The notes beneath the pieces are model-generated. The model was not told the origin of the DNA. It ran no database searches and saw only the letters and a list, made by a program, of their open reading frames with translations. This document shows, piece after piece, positions 7,666 to 14,141 of a stretch of 30,752 nucleotides of DNA. A program made the translations under genes and the position numbers. Position 1 is the stretch's first letter, and every line of letters starts with the position of its first letter. This DNA comes from an uncultured Clostridia bacterium (lineage in GTDB: Bacteria > Bacillota > Clostridia > Oscillospirales > Acutalibacteraceae): NCBI GenBank assembly GCA_905236975.1, contig CAJOQU010000182.1, positions 1-30,752 of the forward strand, in the 5' to 3' direction.

Positions 7666-7711
7666 GTATATTTTGCCGTTTTCAGCACACAATGTTAGTG
7701 AGGTGACAACA

Positions 7712-7975
7712 ATGGCAAAACAAGGCATGAAACGCCCCGAGGTTTCCCACACAAAGCACCGGAACGAGGTTGACCCCGTCCCTGAAATTGACGGAAAATC
7801 TACACAGAGCAAAGCCAAAGCCGAGCCCCCGGCAATCGAAACCGAAGGAGCCGATTTAGAAGTGTTTCAAACCGAGCATCCTTCTCCCGGGCAGGTATAT
7901 TCCGCCATGGAATCCGATTTAGCCAAGGCCAATTTGGAAAACGACCTGTCAGCGGCGGACGCGCAGGATTCATAA
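7712..7975 (+). CDS. Small hydrophilic acidic protein of unknown function
   Basis: I do not recognise this 87-residue product. It begins MAKQGMKRPEVSHTKHRNEV, with a basic N-terminal third, and ends in an acidic, alanine-rich tail. It has no cysteine, tryptophan, predicted membrane segment or signal peptide, and it reads as largely disordered. Tyr66, in the segment PSPGQVYSAMESDL, is among its few aromatic residues. The ATG at 7712 was chosen because GTGAGGTGAC lies just upstream and the translation before it is in noncoding hairpin sequence. It sits between the glp operon and a strong bidirectional terminator, so it is the last plus-strand gene before the polymer cluster. A real gene is likely given the ribosome binding site; function is unknown. 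Confidence 0.6.
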   Translation: MAKQGMKRPEVSHTKHRNEVDPVPEIDGKSTQSKAKAEPPAIETEGADLEVFQTEHPSPGQVYSAMESDLAKANLENDLSAADAQDS

Positions 7976-8033
7976 TTTAAAAAGATTTCATCCGGTTATC
8001 AAACCTTCCGCTCCGGTCAGGTTTCTGTGCAAA

Positions 8034-8060
8034 ACCCCGCTCCTTCTAAAGGGGCGGGGT
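8034..8060. terminator. Bidirectional intrinsic terminator between convergent genes
   Basis: A 12-bp stem pairs 8034-8045 (ACCCCGCTCCTT) with 8049-8060 (AAGGGGCGGGGT) across a 3-nt loop, with one GT pair. On the plus strand it is followed by CATTTTG, and on the minus strand by TTTTGCAC. It lies between the small gene ending at 7975 and the ABC ATPase gene ending at 8085, so it can serve both strands. Confidence 0.8.
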
Positions 8061-8084
8061 CATTTTGTCAATAAACTTATTTTT

Positions 8085-8822
8085 TCAGGCTTGCTTCTGA
8101 TTCATGAACGCGCGGTATCGTTCCACCACTTCGTTTGGTTCACCGATCTCAACCACCTGTCCGTCATTAAGCCACAAAACCTCATTGCATAATTCGGTGA
8201 TATTTCCCAGACTGTGCGACACAATAATCACCGTGCGCCTTTCATCCGAGATCAGTTCCTTCATTTTGTTATAGCTTTTTTCCTTAAACCGTGCGTCACC
8301 GACCGAAAGCACCTCGTCGATCAGAATAATATCGGTTTCCAAAATGGCGGTGATGGCAAAAGCCAGTTTTGAATACATCCCCGAGGAATAGGTCTTGACC
8401 GGTTTATCAATAAAATCACCGATATCGGCAAAATCCACAATTTCCTGCTCTTTTTGCTTGATCTGTTCTTCGGTGAAATCCAACAGCATGCCCGACAAAA
8501 AGATATTCTCGCGCCCGGTCAGCTTTTTGTTGAACCCCACCCCGATAGACAACAGCGAAATGGAATGTCCGTGCAGGTCGATCGACCCCTTATCGGGCGA
8601 AAAGATACCGGCAATAGCCCGCAGCATGGTGGATTTTCCGCTGCCGTTTTTTCCGATAATACCTAAAATTTTGCCTTCTTCTATTTCGAAACTGACGCCT
8701 TTCAAGGCTTCAAAAACCTCGATTTTATTTTTCCATTTGGTCCATGATGCACGGATGGAGGTTTTTTTCAGACCCCGATAACTGACATACAGATCGTTGA
8801 CCGTAATTGCCGGTTTTTTCAT
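8085..8822 (-). CDS. Polysaccharide/teichoic acid ABC exporter, ATP-binding subunit (TagH/Wzt-like)
   Basis: This 245-residue ATPase should power export of the lipid-linked polymer made by the cluster, with the adjacent permease. It has Walker A GKNGSGKS (57-64), the signature YSSGM (145-149), Walker B IILIDE (165-170) and a VSHS switch histidine. The SWTKWKNKIEVFEALKGVSF segment and the short 'GRENIFLSGMLL' stretch are typical of the Wzt/TagH branch. It lacks the C-terminal carbohydrate-binding or SH3-like extension of longer homologues. The start at 8822 (MKKPAITVND) has GGTGA upstream and overlaps the permease stop codon by one base (TAATG), so the two are translationally coupled. It is the last gene of the seven-gene operon. 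Confidence 0.9.
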   Translation of the reverse strand: MKKPAITVNDLYVSYRGLKKTSIRASWTKWKNKIEVFEALKGVSFEIEEGKILGIIGKNGSGKSTMLRAIAGIFSPDKGSIDLHGHSISLLSIGVGFNKKLTGRENIFLSGMLLDFTEEQIKQKEQEIVDFADIGDFIDKPVKTYSSGMYSKLAFAITAILETDIILIDEVLSVGDARFKEKSYNKMKELISDERRTVIIVSHSLGNITELCNEVLWLNDGQVVEIGEPNEVVERYRAFMNQKQA

Positions 8823-9604
8823 TAGATCACCTTCGCATAACTGTTTTCGTTTTTGTGGATCATATGCACGCCGAGTGCGCACAGCAAAATCCCTATGGCA
8901 AGCCAAATGCCAAGTCCCTTCCAGCTTGGAAGAGTGCCATACAGCATGACCTTACGCAGTTCGTTCATAATAAAGGCCACGGGGTTAAAGCGCAACAGCA
9001 TATGCGCCAGATTGCCGTCTAACCGCTGGTTGATGTCATAAAAGACGCCTGACAGATAAAAGATCATGCGGAGCGCAATGTTGGTCAAGTTGCTAAGATC
9101 GTTGACCGTTACGCCGAAGTTCATTAAAATCAGGCCGATACCAAAAGAGATAACATACAGTACCATAAAAATAGGGAACAACAGCAAAATATGCGGCCTA
9201 AAGGGTACATGCTGATAGAGCATCAGTGCAAAGGCGATCAAAAAGGAAATACCGGATTTGAACAAATAGGTAAAGGACTTGGACAACAGCAAAATATATT
9301 TTGGAATATAAACCTTCGTGACCAGGTCGCGATTGCGGATAATCAGCTTCACGCTGCCCGATACCATGCGGTTGAAAAACTCCCACACGGTCAAGCCCAC
9401 AAAAATGAAGGAAGCAAAATAAGGCGTTTTGTTTTGGAAAATAACGCCGAACACAAAGGTATAAATCAGCATAAAGCAAAATGGCTCAATGACCCACCAC
9501 AGCCAGTTTAAATAGGAATCGGCCACTTCGCTTTTCAGTTCCGCTTTGGCACTGCGCACCGCGTATTTAAAGTATTTTTTAATATTTAGAAAGAATCGTT
9601 TCAT
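8822..9604 (-). CDS. ABC-2 type polysaccharide/teichoic acid export permease (TagG/Wzm-like)
   Basis: The 260-residue membrane protein has about six hydrophobic segments. It carries the N-terminal signature of the family, AELKSEVADSYLNWLWWVIEPF followed by a TFVFGVIF segment (quoted in two parts; residues about 17-45). This marks ABC-2 permeases that flip teichoic acid or O-antigen-like polymers. The start at 9604 (MKRFFLNIKKY) is preceded by GAGGAAAACC, 13 bases after the epimerase stop; a longer reading would overlap that gene without a ribosome binding site. The C-terminus ends NSYAKVI at the overlap with the ATPase gene. It is expected in the cytoplasmic membrane as a homodimer with two ATPases. 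Confidence 0.9.
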   Translation of the reverse strand: MKRFFLNIKKYFKYAVRSAKAELKSEVADSYLNWLWWVIEPFCFMLIYTFVFGVIFQNKTPYFASFIFVGLTVWEFFNRMVSGSVKLIIRNRDLVTKVYIPKYILLLSKSFTYLFKSGISFLIAFALMLYQHVPFRPHILLLFPIFMVLYVISFGIGLILMNFGVTVNDLSNLTNIALRMIFYLSGVFYDINQRLDGNLAHMLLRFNPVAFIMNELRKVMLYGTLPSWKGLGIWLAIGILLCALGVHMIHKNENSYAKVI

Positions 9605-9617
9605 GGTTTTCCTCTTT

Positions 9618-10691
9618 TCAGGCGGGGTCGATCCCACATTCCTCTTTTAAGTGTAACAGGGTGCGGCGAAACCCTTCCTCAATGGCGTAACGCGGCTGCC
9701 AGCCAAGCTCTGTACGAATTTTTTCGGTCGATAAAATACCGTGCGTAAACGCGGCTGTGCCGGCATTGACGGTCTTGGGAATTTCAAAAACCAATTGCAG
9801 ACCCTTCTCCGGTTCCAATCCCACCAAGGTCTCGGCCAGTTCTTTAATGCTGGTTTTGGAAGCCTCGTCAGCAATATTATACACCAATCCGGTCGAGCGC
9901 AGCAATACCAAAAACATCGCGCTGATCGCGTCGGCAATGTAGGTATAGGTCCGTACCGAGGAACCATCGCTTTTCAGCACAATATTCTCCCCGTGAATGA
10001 CATTGTTCAAAAAGTCTGCCTGTACGCGGCCGTCGTCAATCGCCATGCCGGGTCCGTAGGTATGCGCCAGTCGAACGATTTTGGCATTCAGCCCATATTC
10101 CGCGGCAAAGCCGCTGCACATGTTTTCGGCCGCTTTTTTACCCTCGGCGTAGCCGTTGCGCGGCACCAGAGGGTCAACCTGACCAAGTGGGCCGTCTTCG
10201 GTAAACAGCTCCTGTCCCTCCATGGGCTGGCCGTAAATTTCACGCGATGAGATAAACAAATACCCCGCCGCCTGTTTTTCCTGTGCCAACCGCAGGGTAT
10301 TCGCCGTGCCAAGGGTGTTGGCAAAATTGGTCTCGACCGGCTGGCGGCTCATGATTTTAGGGCTTGCGGGCGAAGCGGCATGCACGAGGTAATCCACCGG
10401 CCCCGTGATCGAAAGCGGCTGGGTGATATCCGCCTTTACCACCGTGACGGCCGGGTCACTTTGAATGTATGAATCTAACTTGGCAGGATTGCGCACTACG
10501 GCGATAATGCGTACATTTGCACCTGTAAGCCGGTTGAGCTTTTGCAGCGTGTAGGCAAAGTACGACCCCACCATGCCCGACGCACCGGTGATAAGGAAGG
10601 TCTTGTTCTGCAATTTTTCCAACAGCAGTTCCTGCCCGCAGTCCGCGATAATGTTTTGTACGTCCTGATCCACAATAGCGGTATATTTCAT
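9618..10691 (-). CDS. NAD-dependent epimerase/dehydratase (extended SDR)
   Basis: The 357-residue protein has the extended SDR fold. The glycine motif GASGMVGSY (about 36-44) binds NAD(P), and SSREIYG followed by YAEGK supplies the Ser and Tyr-x3-Lys active site. A preceding 30-residue N-terminal extension is not typical of GalE or RmlB. It sits directly after the IspD/TarI-like cytidylyltransferase with a 7-base gap, where ribitol-polymer clusters would carry the TarJ alcohol dehydrogenase. It may act on a CDP- or other nucleotide-linked sugar or polyol in the polymer pathway. The specific substrate cannot be read from the sequence. The start at 10691 was chosen because longer readings run into the upstream gene. 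Confidence 0.85.
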   Translation of the reverse strand: MKYTAIVDQDVQNIIADCGQELLLEKLQNKTFLITGASGMVGSYFAYTLQKLNRLTGANVRIIAVVRNPAKLDSYIQSDPAVTVVKADITQPLSITGPVDYLVHAASPASPKIMSRQPVETNFANTLGTANTLRLAQEKQAAGYLFISSREIYGQPMEGQELFTEDGPLGQVDPLVPRNGYAEGKKAAENMCSGFAAEYGLNAKIVRLAHTYGPGMAIDDGRVQADFLNNVIHGENIVLKSDGSSVRTYTYIADAISAMFLVLLRSTGLVYNIADEASKTSIKELAETLVGLEPEKGLQLVFEIPKTVNAGTAAFTHGILSTEKIRTELGWQPRYAIEEGFRRTLLHLKEECGIDPA

Positions 10692-10698
10692 ATTACTC

Positions 10699-11439
10699 TC
10701 ACTTCTTTGTTTCATTGCCAAGGCTTAAAAACTCGGCGTAATCTTTGGCGTTCAGGTTCCCGATCAGGGTGCAGAAATCCTCGGGCGAGGTCACCTTGAT
10801 GTTGCCGCGGTTGCCCTCGATCAAATGGCAGTACACGCCATGCTTGAACATCAGCCCGCAGGAATCCACAATTCCTTCGTAATCGGGATTGGTCTGCCGC
10901 TCTTTCACATGCAGGCGATACAGCAGATCCAGCGAAAAGCACTGGGGCGCCTGCGCGGTATAAACCATGCGGCGATCGGGCATATCGCCCACCGTTTGAC
11001 CGTCAGAACTGATCAACGGCGTTTCAAAACAGCGGGTCGCGGTAATGGCGGTGCCGAATTCCTCAGCCGAGCGAATACATTTGGTAATGGTTTCCTCGGT
11101 CACAAGTGGGCGCACGCCGTCATGAATCAACACAATGGCGTCGTCATACCGCTTTTTGACCTCCGTCAAACCGATAAAAATGGAATCTTGCCCGGTCTTG
11201 CCCCCGGGGACAATGTCCATGACCTTGTCCACCCCGAATTTTCCTATCAGTTCCCGCAGGTAGGGGATCCATGATTCGATGCAAACAACATAGATTTCAT
11301 CCACCAACTTATGATTTTCAAACAATTCCAGCGTGTGCAGAATAATCTCTTTGCCGCTGACCTTTAAAAACTGCTTGGGGATTTCGGCTCCCATGCGTTG
11401 GCCGGTGCCCCCGGCAAAAATAATGGCGATTTTTTTCAC
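10699..11439 (-). CDS. IspD/TarI family cytidylyltransferase
   Basis: This family transfers CMP from CTP to methylerythritol 4-phosphate (IspD) or ribitol 5-phosphate (TarI). The roughly 246-residue protein has the CTP site AGGTGQRMGAEIPKQFL near residues 9-25, IVPGGKTGQDSIFIGL and VLIHDGVRPLV. A location inside a glycerophosphotransferase cluster favours a polymer role, most likely CDP-ribitol or another CDP-polyol, but sequence motifs alone do not separate IspD from TarI. The GTG at 11439 was chosen. The AGGAG site overlaps an earlier in-frame GTG at 11448 and sits eight bases before 11439. The gene then starts two bases after the upstream stop, consistent with coupled translation. Confidence 0.85.
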   Translation of the reverse strand: MKKIAIIFAGGTGQRMGAEIPKQFLKVSGKEIILHTLELFENHKLVDEIYVVCIESWIPYLRELIGKFGVDKVMDIVPGGKTGQDSIFIGLTEVKKRYDDAIVLIHDGVRPLVTEETITKCIRSAEEFGTAITATRCFETPLISSDGQTVGDMPDRRMVYTAQAPQCFSLDLLYRLHVKERQTNPDYEGIVDSCGLMFKHGVYCHLIEGNRGNIKVTSPEDFCTLIGNLNAKDYAEFLSLGNETKK

Positions 11440-11441
11440 TG

Positions 11442-12572
11442 TCAACACTCCTGTTTTGGCATGTACTCTTCTACCAACGAGGCCACCTTGCGGGTGCAGT
11501 CCTCAGTGTTTTCCACATAACGTGCCGTAAAGGCTCTTAAATATTCCAAATCATACGGCTTTTCAAGATCCCGCACCAACGCGGCCGCCTCCTGCTCGGT
11601 GAAGCCCGGCAGCGTATCGTAATCCAGCGCAAGACCGCGATCGCTTTGATATTCCTCTAAATCGTAGGCGTAAAAGTACAGGGGAATATCCCGCACGGCG
11701 GCCTCGTAGATCACACAGGAATAATCGCTGATGACCTTGTCAGCCACAAAAAGCATATCAAAGGTGGTAAAGACACGATCCACGATCACGCGATCATCCG
11801 AACAGTCGGCCGCAAACAGCGGGTGCGCCTTGACGACCAGCGCGTACCGCTCAAAGTCAAAGGCATCGGCCAACTGCCGCAGATGGCGGGCGAATTCTTC
11901 ATGCCCACCCTCCCGAAAAGTAGGGGCGTAAATCACCGTGGGTTTTTCCTGTAAGCAGGGGTAACGCGCATAAACGGCCGCGCGTGTCTTTTGTTCGTAG
12001 GCCGCGTCATGCAGCAGATCAAAGCGCGGCAAGGTGTAAATTTTGATTTTATCCGGCGAAATATCAAACCCTTGATACAAATGCTCGCTGTACGCCCTGC
12101 CCGAACACAGCACTACATCATAATGGCGGTGCATGTTCATGGCCTTCGCCATGCGGGGCGACGTACCCTCTTTCTTGCCGATAGCCGAATAACCGAACCG
12201 CTTCATGGTGCCGTTGGAATGCCACATTTGAATGACCGTCAAACTTTTTTTATGCCGCAAAAGACTGACGGCCGGGCAGTAGGAATCCAGCACACAAACG
12301 CGTGAAGTTGCCAAATGGTACATCTGCCGGAAAATATGCAGCCCATACCGCAGGCACACGCTTGCCCGCGCCTTCTCCTTGCCTTCCAGCGTTTTGCAGA
12401 GCATCACCACCCGATGCCGCCGCTCAAGCGCCCGCCCAAGCAGCACAAAATCGAGCCCCGGACAGTCGCTTTGTCGGCTGATCATGACCACTTTGTTTTG
12501 TGCCGGTAAAATCTTCAATATCAGGTAGATCAAATTCAAAAAAACCTTGAACAAGCCAATCAAAACAGTCAT
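11442..12572 (-). CDS. CDP-glycerol glycerophosphotransferase family protein, short form (TagB/TagF-like)
   Basis: The 376-residue enzyme should transfer glycerol- or ribitol-phosphate from a CDP donor to a growing lipid-linked polymer at the inner membrane face. An N-terminal hydrophobic/amphipathic stretch (LIGLFKVFLNLIYLILKIL, about 4-22) may anchor it. Family motifs follow in order: QMWHSNGTMKRFGY with the catalytic-type histidine, TLPRFDLLHD, IYAPTFREG, VVKAHPLF and VISDYSCVIYEAA. The short length without an Ig-like N-domain resembles TagB-type primases more than TagF polymerases. It begins immediately at the stop of the 507-residue paralogue. It is one of three distinct members of the family in this operon. 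Confidence 0.88.
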   Translation of the reverse strand: MTVLIGLFKVFLNLIYLILKILPAQNKVVMISRQSDCPGLDFVLLGRALERRHRVVMLCKTLEGKEKARASVCLRYGLHIFRQMYHLATSRVCVLDSYCPAVSLLRHKKSLTVIQMWHSNGTMKRFGYSAIGKKEGTSPRMAKAMNMHRHYDVVLCSGRAYSEHLYQGFDISPDKIKIYTLPRFDLLHDAAYEQKTRAAVYARYPCLQEKPTVIYAPTFREGGHEEFARHLRQLADAFDFERYALVVKAHPLFAADCSDDRVIVDRVFTTFDMLFVADKVISDYSCVIYEAAVRDIPLYFYAYDLEEYQSDRGLALDYDTLPGFTEQEAAALVRDLEKPYDLEYLRAFTARYVENTEDCTRKVASLVEEYMPKQEC

Positions 12573-14096
12573 TTATATATCCTCAAAAAGCTCGTTTAAA
12601 ATACGGTTACAGGCGTTGCGCGGCTCTCCTTGCTGAATGCCGGCAAAGCGGTCATCGGGCAGGTCGTTCTTGATCTGTTCCAGAATCGCCAACACCTCAT
12701 CGAAGTGCACGGCCTCGTACTGCTGTTGGCAAAATACATCCAGCGTGTAGACCTGCCGCTCGTATTCGTACAGCGTTTTATCGTAACGGAAAAAGATGAG
12801 CGGCCGATCAAACAGCGAGAACTCATACGCGCAGGAGGAATAATCGGTCATCATGATGTCACTGACATAGATCAGTTCATTGATGTCATGATCGTGATAA
12901 TCAAAAATGCGATCGCGGTAATCCGGCGGAATTTCAATTCTTTCCTGCACAAAGGGGTGCATTTTGATCATCATCACAAAGTTGTTCTGCTGTAAAAAGG
13001 CATAGAGTTTATCCAGCGGCAAAACCGAAAACTCATAGGTTGCCTCGCGATGATTTCTACCGCGAAAAGTGGGGGCAAACAGAATGGTTCTGCTGTTTTT
13101 CAGCGCCGGATTCTCGGCGTAAAGGCGGTCGGCGGCGGCAAGATAGTTCTCTTTTTCCAAATATCCGTCTAACCGCGGCATGCCAAAAGCTTTGATGTTT
13201 GCCGGATCACAGCCGAAGACCTCGCTGTAAACCGCAATCAGGTCGTCACGATCCACAAATACATCGGTATACCGGCGATGGCAGGAGCGATACGGATGGG
13301 GCGACTCCGATCTGCCAAACCGCGCATAACCCAGCGCCTTGAATCCCAGCCCCGCATGCCAAAGCTGCGCTAATTTTACATCCTTGGCCAAATACAGTTG
13401 GGTAAGCAGCGGCGTGTAATTATCCACCACCACCACATGGCTGAGGGCAAGGTATATAACTTCTTTGATAAGTCGCATGGACGATTTTCGTTTATCGCTA
13501 AAGACATCTTTGGCAAATACTCTGACCTTATATTTTGTTTTGTCGATTCGATCATAAAGAGCCTTTAAATTATCTTTCAATGCGTTGCTGTTTTCTGTTA
13601 AAAACAGCACATTGCGCGAAGAACAGAAAAGATGGAAAAATCCATAACACCGCCTTAAAACGAATAAACCTGCCACGGTGACCGCCATTTTAGCCTTCTT
13701 TTTTAATCCCTCTTCGTCCGACAAACGGAAAAATCGTTTGGGCGATGCATTATGTCGCATAAATTGCGTTTGGATATACAAATGCAAGTCATGATCAATA
13801 TAGAAATTGACCAAATAAGCATACCGCTCTTTTTGATAAAGAAAATTTCTGGAAAGATCCTCTAAACGGGGGATCAGTTCTTCCGAAAGGGTGATGTCGT
13901 GATATTCCGTCAGCAGCTGCCAGCACCCGGCAGGGAGCATTTCGCTCTCCGGCGTATTATAAACCGGAAGAATGATCTCATTCTTTAAGATATGCAAAGG
14001 AAGCTTGCGGCTTCCGTCCATCAGGAATACCTGTTCCTGCAACTCTTGGTTGACCTTCATATGCAGGTTGGCCCTTTCCCAGTGAAAATCCAACAC
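12573..14096 (-). CDS. CDP-glycerol glycerophosphotransferase family protein with N-terminal TagF-type domain
   Basis: The 507-residue protein has a beta-rich N-terminal domain of about 120 residues, as found in front of many TagF/TarF-type enzymes. The transferase follows with LWHAGLGFKALGYARFG, AFGMPRLDGYL, ILFAPTFRGRNHR, MIKMHPF and MMTDYSSCAYEFS. It may be a polymerase or a second linking enzyme. The start is uncertain. A GTG at 14096 opens the reading frame, but the strong AAAGGAGG site lies about 20 bases further upstream, so a nonstandard codon slightly upstream, such as ACG, may be used. It follows the 909-residue gene by 45 bases and abuts the 376-residue gene. Confidence 0.85.
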   Translation of the reverse strand: MLDFHWERANLHMKVNQELQEQVFLMDGSRKLPLHILKNEIILPVYNTPESEMLPAGCWQLLTEYHDITLSEELIPRLEDLSRNFLYQKERYAYLVNFYIDHDLHLYIQTQFMRHNASPKRFFRLSDEEGLKKKAKMAVTVAGLFVLRRCYGFFHLFCSSRNVLFLTENSNALKDNLKALYDRIDKTKYKVRVFAKDVFSDKRKSSMRLIKEVIYLALSHVVVVDNYTPLLTQLYLAKDVKLAQLWHAGLGFKALGYARFGRSESPHPYRSCHRRYTDVFVDRDDLIAVYSEVFGCDPANIKAFGMPRLDGYLEKENYLAAADRLYAENPALKNSRTILFAPTFRGRNHREATYEFSVLPLDKLYAFLQQNNFVMMIKMHPFVQERIEIPPDYRDRIFDYHDHDINELIYVSDIMMTDYSSCAYEFSLFDRPLIFFRYDKTLYEYERQVYTLDVFCQQQYEAVHFDEVLAILEQIKNDLPDDRFAGIQQGEPRNACNRILNELFEDI

Positions 14097-14141
14097 CTTG
14101 AATGTCGTAACCGCACCCTCCTTTCCAATAATCCCGGTTTG

